Shown here in pieces: positions 1 through 8,883 of a stretch of 37,008 nucleotides of DNA. Source of the stretch: Rubripirellula obstinata. GTDB taxonomy: Bacteria > Planctomycetota > Planctomycetia > Pirellulales > Pirellulaceae. The position numbers and the translations under genes are program-made. The notes under the pieces are model-generated. The model ran no database searches. It saw only the letters and a list, made by a program, of their open reading frames with translations, and was not told where the DNA came from. The stretch is taken from NCBI RefSeq assembly GCF_001642955.1, contig NZ_LWSK01000057.1, positions 1-37,008 on the forward strand. Reading direction: 5' to 3'. The number at the start of each line of letters is the position of its first letter. Within the stretch, counting starts at the first letter, position 1.

Positions 1-4
1 ACAT

Positions 5-61
5 GGTCAGATTCCTTTCCGACTGAATCGTTTTCAGTTAGGTGTTGGGGGGAATCTGACC
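5..61. repeat. Imperfect palindrome / REP-like inverted repeat
   Basis: Arms GGTCAGATTCC (5-15) and GGAATCTGACC (51-61) are perfect 11-bp inverted repeats, with a smaller CTGAA/TTCAG hairpin between them. It sits just past the 3' end of the methyltransferase fragment and could act as a transcription terminator or an mRNA-end stabiliser. A REP-type repeat is equally possible. No second copy is visible in the window. Confidence 0.5.
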
Positions 62-68
62 TTTTCAT

Positions 69-1997
69 TTATGAGGGATTAGCGAAACAGCGGTTTTTGC
101 CGTGCAAAAACTCTTCACGGCGTTGGGCGTCGTCCCTCTCCGAGTCGAGTTCGATCGGCTCGGTCACAAACGCCCCCGGCCAGCCACCGTGCTGTTCAAT
201 GACCTCATCAATCTCACCCATCAACCGAATCGTCTCGCGGATGGCGACGACCATCTTCTGGTAGTGCTCAATGTCGTCCTTTGTCAGCTTTCTCCCCGGG
301 CGCGGATTCTTGCCGCCCTTGGCTTGGCGATCTTTGAGCCATTTCTCAAGGGGTTGGTACCCGCCTATCCGAAAACTCCATTCACTTTCGCTAACCGCCT
401 CAAAACCAATTGTCTGCGGCTTGTCGATCCAAATTGTGGTTCCGGTCCAACTCACTTTCTCTACTACACTTCCAACGGCACCACTAAATATTGGTACTTG
501 CTCACTTGAGAATCCTGCACTGTGAAGTTCAAAAAGTTCCAATCCACGTTTTGCCAGTTCTTCAAAAACGGAACCAGTAGACGGAACTGGAATGCGGGGG
601 AAATCTCTCTTCAAGAACTCGTAGAAGCGTTCTCTGTACTGATTTGAATGGAGAATCGCGTAGATGTAGTCAAAGATATTTTGACCCAACGTCCATTGGT
701 CTTGCACTTCGGAGCAGATGTCTTGGAAAAGCCGGAGGATCGCTGATTTGATGTTGAGATGCTTTTCACCATCTTTCAGCAGGGCAGCTTCCTCTTTATT
801 TGGAAAGAGATAGAGAGGGAAAAGCGTGTTCCCACCGCTCCGAAATAAATTGAACTCCGTAAACGCAGTTGTCCCAATGACAACATTCCATTCATCCGTG
901 TCGGCCGCTCCACCCTGTCGCCCCACAGCAATTCCTCGATTTTCTCCACGTAGGAACTGAGTCATAACCTTGGGCTGTGGCTGTCCGATAAACCCTCTTG
1001 ATTGCCCTGTGTAGTAGGTGAAACGCCTGTCAAACGGACGGTACTGAACCGGAGTTATCAACTTTTTCGACGGGCCCGAACGACGAATATCGGCTTGCGC
1101 GTTTGAAACCTTCCAATCCCTTGCATCTTTCCCGAGAGCAAACTCTTCCCTCGCATCTTCTTCACCTAATTCCGCAAATCGTTTAACGGTTTCCCAAACC
1201 GCAGCCGAGTCTAGATGAATTGTTAACGAGTCACGAGCTGTCACGCATCCAACGCTTGACTTCAAAAACATATCCTGTATCGGTATACCCGCTTCATATT
1301 CGGATCCAGATGAAAGATCCGCTGGTATAAGCAAGAAAAACTTCGCTACCGGATTCAGTTCGGCCCAATGCGTGCTCCTGACACTGGTTGAATTAAGCGT
1401 CTTGGATTTCAGATCTTGCGTTCCCCATAGATCGGAATGCTTACGAGTACGAAGCGTCGCTTCCGTTCTTGCCATCAATGAAATCGCAACACCCGGTTCA
1501 ATATCAAAAACATTTTGATCTAACGAACCATCAGGGCACAATTCCCTTTTCTTCAGGCTTCCGTGAAGATCGTACGCAAAAATCTGATTAAACGTCTCCA
1601 GCAAACTCCAACGCATACCGCGAGCGGTCGGGTCATCAATGAAACCATGGTTCGTGATAAAACCAACGATTCCTTGACCCGTGCTGTTCACCGACTGTTC
1701 AACAAAACGAATGAATTTCTTGTAGTCATCTTGCAGCCAGTGCTTTCGCTCATTGAGTGGCTTTCCGGCGATGAATTTGTAAGCTTCCACTAATCCGACC
1801 GCTCGTTCCGAATTATTTGCCGATATTCCGGCATACGGAGGGTTCCCGACGATGATCGTGAATTTCTGTTCCTTCTTTATTCTGTCAACTCGATGCGACT
1901 CGTGCGCGAGAGCGGGAAACCATTTCCCAAGCACTTTTTGAACACGTGAATTGGGTGGTTCGAGTGAGTTTGTCAAATACACTCGCTCTTTCGTCAC
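69..1997 (-). CDS. N6-adenine DNA methyltransferase, C-terminal part (frameshifted fragment; type ISP/Eco57I-like)
   Basis: This is the 3' half of a large adenine methyltransferase. It begins near the conserved VYLTN segment and carries catalytic motif IV as NPPY at about residues 52-55, preceded by IIVG. The remaining ~580 residues resemble the C-terminal specificity domain of type ISP (LlaBIII-like) restriction-modification enzymes, which would recognise the target sequence. SAM-binding motif I lies in the next fragment upstream (1885-3630, another frame), so neither half should methylate alone. The two frames overlap at 1885-1997, and homologous sequence switches frame near 1985, consistent with loss of one base. 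The apparent start is a GTG inside that junction and is probably not a genuine start. Either the gene is a recent pseudogene or the assembly has a one-base error. Confidence 0.75.
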   Translation of the reverse strand: MTKERVYLTNSLEPPNSRVQKVLGKWFPALAHESHRVDRIKKEQKFTIIVGNPPYAGISANNSERAVGLVEAYKFIAGKPLNERKHWLQDDYKKFIRFVEQSVNSTGQGIVGFITNHGFIDDPTARGMRWSLLETFNQIFAYDLHGSLKKRELCPDGSLDQNVFDIEPGVAISLMARTEATLRTRKHSDLWGTQDLKSKTLNSTSVRSTHWAELNPVAKFFLLIPADLSSGSEYEAGIPIQDMFLKSSVGCVTARDSLTIHLDSAAVWETVKRFAELGEEDAREEFALGKDARDWKVSNAQADIRRSGPSKKLITPVQYRPFDRRFTYYTGQSRGFIGQPQPKVMTQFLRGENRGIAVGRQGGAADTDEWNVVIGTTAFTEFNLFRSGGNTLFPLYLFPNKEEAALLKDGEKHLNIKSAILRLFQDICSEVQDQWTLGQNIFDYIYAILHSNQYRERFYEFLKRDFPRIPVPSTGSVFEELAKRGLELFELHSAGFSSEQVPIFSGAVGSVVEKVSWTGTTIWIDKPQTIGFEAVSESEWSFRIGGYQPLEKWLKDRQAKGGKNPRPGRKLTKDDIEHYQKMVVAIRETIRLMGEIDEVIEQHGGWPGAFVTEPIELDSERDDAQRREEFLHGKNRCFANPS

Positions 1998-3630
1998 TGT
2001 GGAAGCCGTACCCTGTCTCGGTAAGTTTCAATCCAATTTTCATGTGAGCGATCGCGTACGGGGCCATCATCAATTCGTAGCCATAAACCCGGGGCAAGAG
2101 ATGCTGGGACACATACTCGTTCCAGGCATCGCGACACTGAGCTTGGTTCTTGCCAGCTTTCTTCCACTTGGCTGTCATCGTTTTGTGGATCACGTCGATG
2201 ACTTCGACCAAGAAGGTAGCGGTACCGGTGGCGGGGTCGAGGATTTGGACGAACGGGTCGTCGGCGGTCATGCCGTCCGGGATCGTGAGCGGTTGGGGGG
2301 ATTCGTCGGAGGTGGGTGGGGTGCTGGGACTCACTCGCTTGCGCGTCGAGCTTGTATTGGGTTGGGCGTTGAATCGCTCGACCATTTCACCCCAGGTGGT
2401 GGTGTCGGCAAGGCCGTCTTCGAGGCCGAATTCGGTTTGCAGCAGTTCATGCACGCTGCGGACGATATAGGAAACGACCGGTTTGGGCGTGTAGAAAACA
2501 CCTCGCTGGAAACGAAGTTCGGCGTTGTACGCTTTGAGGAAATCTTCGTAGAAGTGAATGACGGGGTCTTCGTCGCGGCCCATCGCTCCGAATTCTCGGA
2601 TAACCGAATGAATGTCGGTCTTCTCATCGTTGAGCAAATCGACGACGTCGTTGATGCCAAGCTCGTCGAAGTTCAGCGTGTTTCCTTCACCACCGGCGGA
2701 CAGGAACGTTGAGAGCATCTCACGCAGGAACGGATTGGTATTCGGGACGAGCTGAACCATCTTGTCGGTGGTGACTTCGCTGCGGCCGTTGTATTTGGGG
2801 TCGCCCGCGTAACTGGAGACGGCAGCGGAGAACAGTCCGTAGGTGATCGTTTGCGCGTACATGTCCGCGAAGCTGTCAGGCGTCAGGTCTTGGATCAGCG
2901 CTTGCTGGAACGCTCGCAGTAACTTGGTCAGCGGCCCGTTTTCGGTTTCCACCTCGAGAGCTTCGACGGCTTTTTCGTAGATCGCCTTGGCAAGCTCAGC
3001 CAACTGCGTCGCCAACTCTTTCGATGTTTTGATGACGTGCCCGTGACGATGCTTGAAGGCACCCGACCACCGTTCTCGCCAAGCCGCCGCGTCGGAGGGA
3101 TCATCGGGCCAAGTCAGATGGCTGCGGAGTTTCTGGTCGACATCTTCAAGCGTCAGCTTGGTCTGCGTTTCGCCCCAGGCGAGGACTTTCAGAGTCGGCA
3201 GGTTGCCGGGTGACGCGTCGGTGAACTGAGCGAACGAAATTTTGCGGCCTTCGCCATCGCCGTACTCGGAAACAAACAGCAAATCACGCATTTGCCAAGA
3301 CGCCTGATCGGCACTTTGGCTTGACGCCCGCTTTTTGATGACCAACTTGTTGAGCAAGCGGCGCATCGCCACCATTGGCAATCGCTTGGGCTCGAACTTG
3401 ACGAAGAAGATGCCCCACTGCTGACCGCTGGCCAGCGGTCGGAGTTGCTTGATCGACTGGATCTTCGCGGCAACGGATTTCTCGATGCCAAGTTCTTCGG
3501 GGTCCCAGTCAAATGTGACCTCATCGAACTCGAAATCTTCAACGGGCCAATCAAGTTCATCTCGCAAGTAGGCAAGAAGCTGGTCAAACCGTTTGATCTT
3601 GCGAAGCGCTTCGGGGGAAGTCGTTGCCAC
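1885..3630 (-). CDS. N6-adenine DNA methyltransferase, N-terminal part (coupler plus motif I; frameshifted fragment)
   Basis: This is the 5' half of the adenine methyltransferase. The first ~330 residues are a helical coupler-like region as in type ISP enzymes. SAM-binding motif I appears as DPATGTATF around residue 463, followed by YGYELMMAPYAIAH, typical of N6_Mtase/Eco57I enzymes. After GYGFHSDER the frame runs into unrelated residues, while the expected continuation (VYLTNSLE) is in the neighbouring frame, so one base appears to be missing near 1985. The start is GTG at 3630. A copy of the REP palindrome (2329-2356) lies in frame, encoding the TSSTRKRVSP stretch in what looks like a loop upstream of motif I. 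The helicase partner is upstream, beyond the RAYT insertion. Confidence 0.75.
   Translation of the reverse strand: MATTSPEALRKIKRFDQLLAYLRDELDWPVEDFEFDEVTFDWDPEELGIEKSVAAKIQSIKQLRPLASGQQWGIFFVKFEPKRLPMVAMRRLLNKLVIKKRASSQSADQASWQMRDLLFVSEYGDGEGRKISFAQFTDASPGNLPTLKVLAWGETQTKLTLEDVDQKLRSHLTWPDDPSDAAAWRERWSGAFKHRHGHVIKTSKELATQLAELAKAIYEKAVEALEVETENGPLTKLLRAFQQALIQDLTPDSFADMYAQTITYGLFSAAVSSYAGDPKYNGRSEVTTDKMVQLVPNTNPFLREMLSTFLSAGGEGNTLNFDELGINDVVDLLNDEKTDIHSVIREFGAMGRDEDPVIHFYEDFLKAYNAELRFQRGVFYTPKPVVSYIVRSVHELLQTEFGLEDGLADTTTWGEMVERFNAQPNTSSTRKRVSPSTPPTSDESPQPLTIPDGMTADDPFVQILDPATGTATFLVEVIDVIHKTMTAKWKKAGKNQAQCRDAWNEYVSQHLLPRVYGYELMMAPYAIAHMKIGLKLTETGYGFHSDERASVFDKLTRTTQFTCSKSAWEMVSRSRARVASS
2329..2356. 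repeat. REP (RAYT-associated) copy inside the methyltransferase gene
   Basis: The sequence reads CACTCGCTTGCGCGTCGAGC with flanking ACT and TTGTA, nearly identical to the copies at 3679, 3718, 4311 and 4377 around the RAYT gene. It is in frame with the methyltransferase coding sequence and does not interrupt it. Confidence 0.85.
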
Positions 3631-3678
3631 GTCGTTTACCTGCCGTTAGTTTGGTCGCAATGGGGGTGTGTTGTCGGG

Positions 3679-3745
3679 GCTCACTCGCTTGCGCGTCGAG
3701 CTTGTATGTTGTGGCTATACAAGCTCGACGCGCAAGCGAGTGGGT
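3679..3745. repeat. REPIN: two inverted REP copies
   Basis: The left copy (3679-3706) and right copy (3718-3745) are inverted versions of the same ~27-nt sequence with core CTCGACGCGCAAGCGAG, separated by about 11 nt. They would form a long hairpin. It lies between the RAYT 3' end and the methyltransferase start, the typical layout for a RAYT transposase and its substrate. Confidence 0.9.
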
Positions 3746-3781
3746 GTTTTCGCGAATTCATGGTGTGGACTAACCGGTGCA

Positions 3782-4276
3782 TCATTGGTCGCGATCTTTC
3801 CGATCCTGCGCCTCTGACGCGTACATGATGGCGGCTTCCAACTCTTCTTCAGTATTGAGGTATCGTCGGCTCGCTCCTTCGGTCCAAAACTTCTCGCGAT
3901 CACTGTATGTTTCTTTCAGATTTCTAGTACACCAAGCCTTGAGTTGATCTCGAACCGTTTCAGGTTTGTAGCCCGGTGCCGTGACGACGACGTGAACGTG
4001 ATTGGTTCTTGGGTTGGCAACGTGCAGTGGCCAGCCACGAATGTGACAGTGTTTCTGGATGGTTTCTTTGACCGTCGCGCGGTCGGTGACAGACAGGATG
4101 AAAGCGGGCTCGGTCATGTCCGCTTCGGCCATGGACCGAAACAATGCGTTGGGAGGTTGGCTCTCAGGTTCGTCGCGTTTCCGCCACCCGCGATCGTCGC
4201 CGGGCAGCCATGTTCCATACGTGGTCCAAGTAAGAAAGTAGCCGAGCGGTTCACCGGTGTTGAAGTCTTTGGACAT
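3782..4276 (-). CDS. REP-associated tyrosine transposase (RAYT, IS200-like Y1_Tnp)
   Basis: A ~164-residue protein with the Y1_Tnp fold signature. It has an N-terminal YFLTWTTYGTWLPGD segment, the HUH-type metal-binding motif NHVHVVV near the middle, and a C-terminal helix with KAWCTRNLKE. RAYTs are single-stranded-DNA endonucleases that recognise and are thought to mobilise REP/REPIN palindromes. Here the gene is bracketed by REP copies on both sides (3679-3745 and 4311-4405), so enzyme and substrate sit together. The ATG at 4276 is preferred because the upstream extension is short, low-complexity and reaches toward the REP. The gene lies between the helicase and methyltransferase of the defence-like locus. 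It appears intact; whether it is active cannot be told. Confidence 0.85.
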   Translation of the reverse strand: MSKDFNTGEPLGYFLTWTTYGTWLPGDDRGWRKRDEPESQPPNALFRSMAEADMTEPAFILSVTDRATVKETIQKHCHIRGWPLHVANPRTNHVHVVVTAPGYKPETVRDQLKAWCTRNLKETYSDREKFWTEGASRRYLNTEEELEAAIMYASEAQDRKDRDQ

Positions 4277-4310
4277 TTTGCATCCAGGTATCGGGGGCGA
4301 AAGCAGGTTA

Positions 4311-4337
4311 TACAAGCTCGACGCGCAAGCGAGTGGG
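4311..4337. repeat. REP copy 5' of the RAYT gene
   Basis: Another copy of the ~27-nt REP, containing AAGCTCGACGCGCAAGCGAG, immediately upstream of the RAYT start. With the inverted copy at 4377-4405 it forms a second REPIN with a longer spacer. Confidence 0.88.
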
Positions 4338-4376
4338 TGATTGGGTGGTAAATTTGACGGACGGCGGTTTGATGGT

Positions 4377-4405
4377 GACTCACTCGCTTGCGCTTCGAGC
4401 TTGTA
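4377..4405. repeat. REP copy, inverted, one mismatch
   Basis: Inverted copy with one substitution in the core (CTTGCGCTTCGAGC instead of CTTGCGCGTCGAGC). It lies just past the helicase 3' end at 4432. Confidence 0.85.
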
Positions 4406-4431
4406 TTGTTTTGCGATGTTGTATGGGTCGG

Positions 4432-6417
4432 CTAATTCAATTCCATCCAGGCCCGCAGAACGGGCTTGACGCCGATGGGAGCTTGGACTTTTTTCAGATA
4501 AGCGTTTTTGAGGTGCTTGTCCAGCTTCTCGCGAATTTTGGTCAGGCTGGGCGGATCAAGTTTGCAAACCCGAGGTGTTTCGGCGGTCGAGCGGATGCAT
4601 TCGACAATCTCGGCCGTGTCGGTGATTATTTTCTCGCTCTTGATATCGTATAAATACCAAGCGGAATCGCCTGCTTCGAGCGTCCACACTGGTTCGCCTG
4701 ATGCCTTGGATGCCGCATGATCTTCGGCGGGTCGCGCGTAGCAGAAGAAGACGGCCTTGGTCCCTTTGCGGGGATGGCTTTTGCCGCTGAAGATTCGATT
4801 CGGGAGCGATCGGATTTGCTCTTCAAGGTCTGGATCGTCTTTGAACATACGTTGCAACTCAATGTGCAACTGTTCGGTCAGGGTCTTGGTCCCCTGGTAC
4901 TGATCGTTGAAGTTCTTCAGGTCTTCGTAGTCGTCGTCTTCGGTCAACAGCTTGCGTCCCTCGATGCCCAACGTCTTGGAAATGCGGAGCGTCTTCTTGG
5001 TCACGGTTCGATACAGGCTGAGCAGTTCGTTGAGTTCATCGGGTGGCAAGAAGTTGTAATAGCTGACCGTTCCGCGAATCTTTTTTTGGTCGGGATGGTC
5101 CGTCAAGATTTGGGCTTCGACTTCGGTGTTCATGCGACGGTCGACACGTCCGATTCGCTGCATCAACCGGACGGGGTTCCAATGGATGTCGTAGTTGATT
5201 AGCCGCGTCGCGTCTTGCAGATTCAAGCCTTCGGACAATACATCGGTCGAGATCAGCACTCTGGTTTCAGGGAGTCCTGCATCGGCGAGTTCGCCGCTGG
5301 TGGTGCCGTTGTAATACGGTGCGAATTGCTGAATCATTCGGCCGCGGCCTTTGGTGTTGACGGCACTGTCGATTTCGTCGACGCCTTCGATGCCGGCCTC
5401 GATGAGCTGTTTCTTCAGGTAACGGGCTGTCGTCATGAACTCCGAGAAGATTAATACCTTGTGCTTCTTCAAAACGGAGTCGTTTTTCAACAGCTTGATC
5501 AGCGCCGTGAGCTTCTTGTCCTGAGACGGTTTGAACTTTTCCAGCTCTTCGAGGAACGTCGCGATTTGATCGAGATCCAGAAGCGTCTCGTTGATGATCT
5601 CGGCAACGTCGTAGAGTTTTCGGTCGACGCGGACGACAGCTTCAAGCAATTCCGGTTCGAGCAAGTCGTCTTCGGCGTCTTCTTCGACATCCGCGAACAA
5701 CGGTGTGTAGCCGATCAGGTCCGCATGCTGCGATTTCCAACGATCCAATCGGCCTTTCTCGCCTTTCGTTTCGACGTGAACCTCGACCCAGGCAAGCAGT
5801 TTCTTCAACAGTGCCCAGCACGACTGACGAAACGCTTCGGCAGAGCTTTCAAATCGTTTCAGGAAGTTCGTCCGGATCAACGCAACAACTTGCTTCTGAC
5901 GGTTCTCGTCAAATTTGATCGTTTGATCGGAATCCTCGGTGACCTCCTGGCCCGGGGCTGGGTACGCGAGTGGATAGTAGATGGCTAGCGAAAAAAGCGG
6001 CTTCTCTTTCTTGAAGGCGTCCTCGACCATCTTCAGCAGCTTGCCGTAGGTTTGCTTGACCGAGTAGGGCACGACCTTGGGCGCACGCGGTTCGGGGAAC
6101 ATGGCGACACCAGCGTCCTCGGTTTGCATGCTTTCGACGACGTAGGCTCGGCTTCGCTGAACCACTAGTTCCTTGAATAGCTCATCTTGGTTCATCACCT
6201 CCCCGGCATCTGCCATGTTCAACAGGGCTGGCTCGTCGCCATCGGCCGACACGCTCGCTTCGATTTCTTTCTCTAGCTTGCGGATGTGTCCCGACAGGGA
6301 ATGAATTCCCAATGGGGCTTCGTTGAAATACGCTGTTTCGCCTCTCGAAAACAGCTCGATCATGTGTTGAAAGTCAACGAGTCTGTTGTTGACCGGGGTC
6401 GCCGTCAGCATGAACAC
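4432..6417 (-). CDS. SNF2-type helicase, C-terminal part (frameshifted fragment)
   Basis: This is the second half of an SF2/SNF2 helicase. It opens with helicase motif III (LTATPVNN) and contains the C-terminal RecA-like domain with VLIFSEFMTTARYL, VLISTDVLSEGLNLQ and the arginine-finger motif LMQRIGRVDRR. A long tail of ~200 residues follows. The Walker A and DEAH motifs are in the adjacent fragment (6405-7571) in another frame. The residues expected between DEAH and motif III (YWRLHDIIGNKTVFMLTATP) are readable only by switching frame near 6450, where one base seems to be lost. The ATG at 6417 is therefore internal to the original gene. The intact protein would be a nuclease-helicase that translocates DNA for the restriction-like system. 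Confidence 0.8.
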   Translation of the reverse strand: MFMLTATPVNNRLVDFQHMIELFSRGETAYFNEAPLGIHSLSGHIRKLEKEIEASVSADGDEPALLNMADAGEVMNQDELFKELVVQRSRAYVVESMQTEDAGVAMFPEPRAPKVVPYSVKQTYGKLLKMVEDAFKKEKPLFSLAIYYPLAYPAPGQEVTEDSDQTIKFDENRQKQVVALIRTNFLKRFESSAEAFRQSCWALLKKLLAWVEVHVETKGEKGRLDRWKSQHADLIGYTPLFADVEEDAEDDLLEPELLEAVVRVDRKLYDVAEIINETLLDLDQIATFLEELEKFKPSQDKKLTALIKLLKNDSVLKKHKVLIFSEFMTTARYLKKQLIEAGIEGVDEIDSAVNTKGRGRMIQQFAPYYNGTTSGELADAGLPETRVLISTDVLSEGLNLQDATRLINYDIHWNPVRLMQRIGRVDRRMNTEVEAQILTDHPDQKKIRGTVSYYNFLPPDELNELLSLYRTVTKKTLRISKTLGIEGRKLLTEDDDYEDLKNFNDQYQGTKTLTEQLHIELQRMFKDDPDLEEQIRSLPNRIFSGKSHPRKGTKAVFFCYARPAEDHAASKASGEPVWTLEAGDSAWYLYDIKSEKIITDTAEIVECIRSTAETPRVCKLDPPSLTKIREKLDKHLKNAYLKKVQAPIGVKPVLRAWMELN

Positions 6418-7571
6418 GGTTTTGTTACCGATGATGTCATGCAGCCGCCATACCTCGACCGTCGCTGCCCTGGATCGTCGCCCTTGGTTCCCGTGTTGCG
6501 AAAATGGTGAGCTTCGTCGATCAGAATGACATCCGCACGATCCGCAACCGAAGTCAGATCCTCCTGCATCGAGTCGCGGAGCAGATCAGTGTGATTGAAG
6601 ATTTCGAGATTGTTGAATCGCCCGAACAACTCCGGCAAGTATTTCTTCAGGGTAGAGGTCCACACGGCATCGCGAGCAGCCTTGGGAACAAACAAAGCAA
6701 CCTTCTTGCGATCATGTTTGATCAGCCTTTCGATCAACATCAAGCCCACAAACGTTTTGCCAAGCCCGACGCCATCGCAAAGGAACGCTCCGTTGTGTCG
6801 CGACGCACGCTTGAGCAAGCCTTGATAGCCCTCACGCTGATACTGAGCAAGGATTTTGAAGATCTTTGATTCTTGCCGCTCCCATTCGCCGGCGGTGAGT
6901 TCGTGTCCGCGAAAAAATTCTTGCAGTGATCTCGCGTAGATTTCAAAAGGCGTGAAATCACGTGTGTGACGCTCGATCGTTTTTAAGATGTCTTCGGAGA
7001 CGTCTTCGGCGTCTTCCCAATGCTGGTCGTACCATTCCTGCAATACGTTGACCGGCGACCCAGTGACCTGGACGTTTAGCTCGATGTTCTCCGTCAAACC
7101 TGGATAGGTGAAGTTGGACGACCCCACCAATCCGAATGATCCAATGACTTCTTGCCTGGCGTGTGTTAGATAGCACTTCGCATGAAATTTGTCTTTGCGA
7201 TAGACACGGCACTCGATCTTGCCCGACCGGATCGCTTCGACGATAGCGGGCGTGCCGGCTAGAAAGTCGTTTTGCTCCTTCTCTTGTTCAAGGCTGTTGT
7301 CCAGACGTTGCTGGACCTGAGCCAACGCCTGCTGAAACGCTTTCTTTGTTCGCCTCGAGACCTCATCACCCATCAGAATGCGGATCTTGTCGACTTTCTG
7401 CCACTGATCATCCAGAGCAAGCAAAGATCCGATCTCGAAGTAGCCGGTTGCGATGTCAATCGACTTTGATAGGTCGCACCAGTCTCGCAAATAACGAAGT
7501 GCCTTCCAGTCTTCTTCGCTGTTGTCGACGATAAATAGTTCGCTTCCCGTTTGCGAAGTTCGTTTTGGCAT
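6405..7571 (-). CDS. PLD-like nuclease fused to SNF2 helicase, N-terminal part (frameshifted fragment)
   Basis: The N-terminal ~170 residues form a phospholipase-D-like nuclease domain with the HxK motif at H130/K132 and the partner GSSNFT at 150-155. The SNF2 ATPase domain follows, with Walker A GVGLGKT near 267-273 and motif II DEAH at 352-355. The frame then drifts into nonsense after DDPGQRRSRY, and the remainder of the helicase is in the neighbouring frame (4432-6417). PLD-SNF2 proteins paired with an adenine methyltransferase are typical of restriction-like anti-phage loci, for example parts of DISARM-like or type ISP systems, but DrmA and DrmB partners are absent here. The start is the ATG at 7571, divergent from the XRE regulator at 7694. 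Confidence 0.8.
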   Translation of the reverse strand: MPKRTSQTGSELFIVDNSEEDWKALRYLRDWCDLSKSIDIATGYFEIGSLLALDDQWQKVDKIRILMGDEVSRRTKKAFQQALAQVQQRLDNSLEQEKEQNDFLAGTPAIVEAIRSGKIECRVYRKDKFHAKCYLTHARQEVIGSFGLVGSSNFTYPGLTENIELNVQVTGSPVNVLQEWYDQHWEDAEDVSEDILKTIERHTRDFTPFEIYARSLQEFFRGHELTAGEWERQESKIFKILAQYQREGYQGLLKRASRHNGAFLCDGVGLGKTFVGLMLIERLIKHDRKKVALFVPKAARDAVWTSTLKKYLPELFGRFNNLEIFNHTDLLRDSMQEDLTSVADRADVILIDEAHHFRNTGTKGDDPGQRRSRYGGCMTSSVTKPCSC

Positions 7572-7693
7572 GATGAACCGTTCGAGCGTTGGATGCGAAA
7601 GTGGCTAGCCAATGATTCGACAAGCCGATATGTTTCCTGTGAAGTGCAAGTAATTTACGTTGGGGCATCCCCGCCAACAAGCAGGCGACCGTC

Positions 7694-8038
7694 ATGCAGT
7701 TCGGCAAGCGAATCCGAGAGTTACGAAAGGCGAAGTGTTTAACGCTGCGCGATCTGTCGCAGCGCGTTGGCGTTGGGTTCACTTACCTGTCGAAGATCGA
7801 GAACGAGAAGCTCGAAGAAGGCCACCAAGCTTCGGAACAGTTGATCCACAAGCTGGCTGTTGAACTTGACGGCGACGAAGACGAACTTTTGTTGCTGGCC
7901 GAGAAGGTTCCGGAGCCGATACGACGGCGAGTGATGGAGAGGCCAGATGTTTTTCATGCGATTGCCAAGTTGGACGACAAGCGGCTCGACCGAATCATGC
8001 AGGACTTGGCTCCGAAACGGCGTGCGAAATCAAGCTGA
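7694..8038 (+). CDS. XRE-family HTH regulator, probable controller of the restriction-like locus
   Basis: A 114-residue protein with an N-terminal Cro/C1-type helix-turn-helix at about residues 5-62 (RELRKAKCLTLRDLSQRVG then YLSKIENE). An acidic stretch and a basic tail follow. It resembles small XRE regulators such as restriction controller proteins. It is divergent from the PLD-helicase gene, and the 122-bp spacer could hold a shared operator, although no obvious palindrome is seen there. Its stop codon overlaps the start of the next gene (TGATG), so the two are translationally coupled. The DNA target is unknown. Confidence 0.8.
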   Translation: MQFGKRIRELRKAKCLTLRDLSQRVGVGFTYLSKIENEKLEEGHQASEQLIHKLAVELDGDEDELLLLAEKVPEPIRRRVMERPDVFHAIAKLDDKRLDRIMQDLAPKRRAKSS

Positions 8039-8646
8039 TGTTCTCCTCAATCAATCGCGTTCTCAACTGGATCCCCACCATGTTCAAAGATCCTGCCGAT
8101 TGGTCGCGACGCGCTATCTTTTTCGCGTCGTCGTTTTACGCACTCGTCATCCTTGGCGGTGCGATTTGCTACATGTTCAATCTGTTTGAATTGACCGGGC
8201 GAACCATTGCTGATGTCCCGATCGAAATGCTTTGGTTTGGCTCACTCGGTGCGATCACAATTAGCCTGCAAGCGCTGTTCGAGTATCAAGACAACTTGCA
8301 AACGAAGTTCAATCTTTGGCACTTGGGTCGCCCGATCATCGGGGCGATTCTGGGCCTGATGTCGTTCCTGATGCTTCGCACGCTGGTTGCCGTCGGGAGT
8401 TCCGAAACGATCACGAGCGACATTCCCGAAGGCATCACGCTGTTCCCCTACCGAATCTTGGCGTTCGTTGTCGGATACCGGGAAGCGACCTTTCGGGAGC
8501 TAATGAAACGAGTCATCGACGTCATTCTCGGCCCCGGCGATCGTGAGAAAACGGATCCTGAGCCGCAGCAGCCCCAGCGTAGAAACGACGTTGACCAATC
8601 AACAGACGCGTCCCAAACTCCGCCTTCATCGACTGGGCAGCCGTGA
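8038..8646 (+). CDS. Multi-pass inner-membrane protein, function unknown
   Basis: A 202-residue protein with about four hydrophobic segments: roughly residues 28-50 (FASSFYALVILGGAICYMFNLF), 62-82, 98-118 (GAILGLMSFLMLRTL) and 132-150. The tail is charged and proline/glutamine-rich and ends in low complexity. No catalytic motif is recognised. It is translationally coupled to the XRE gene by a one-base overlap, so it belongs to that operon. It could be a membrane effector or sensor in the defence-like locus, but this rests on context only. Confidence 0.65.
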   Translation: MFSSINRVLNWIPTMFKDPADWSRRAIFFASSFYALVILGGAICYMFNLFELTGRTIADVPIEMLWFGSLGAITISLQALFEYQDNLQTKFNLWHLGRPIIGAILGLMSFLMLRTLVAVGSSETITSDIPEGITLFPYRILAFVVGYREATFRELMKRVIDVILGPGDREKTDPEPQQPQRRNDVDQSTDASQTPPSSTGQP

Positions 8647-8883
8647 AGTCCGGTGGACCCTGTCGCCTTGGATTTGCGGGTGCCGAGGCTGAATCCCTCC
8701 GGAACAGCCAGTTTGTCAGGCCATTTGGGCGGATTTCCCGGCAAAACATCTTGCCAAGCTGAAACGCGACTTATACTTTAGTTATACCGAGCCGATGGAA
8801 GATTTACGACCTCCCGAGATTCCTCCGCGGTATGACGTCCGAATTTGCCTGTCTGCGTTCCGTGATGCCCACGTGATTAAATT

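Noticed and set aside
1885-1997. A programmed -1 frameshift joining the two methyltransferase halves.
   Set aside because: No slippery heptamer or stimulatory structure is evident, and a similar break occurs in the neighbouring helicase, which favours mutation or sequencing error.
1951-2712. A 253-codon plus-strand reading opposite the methyltransferase.
   Set aside because: It mirrors the coding strand of the methyltransferase gene and has a biased, repetitive composition.
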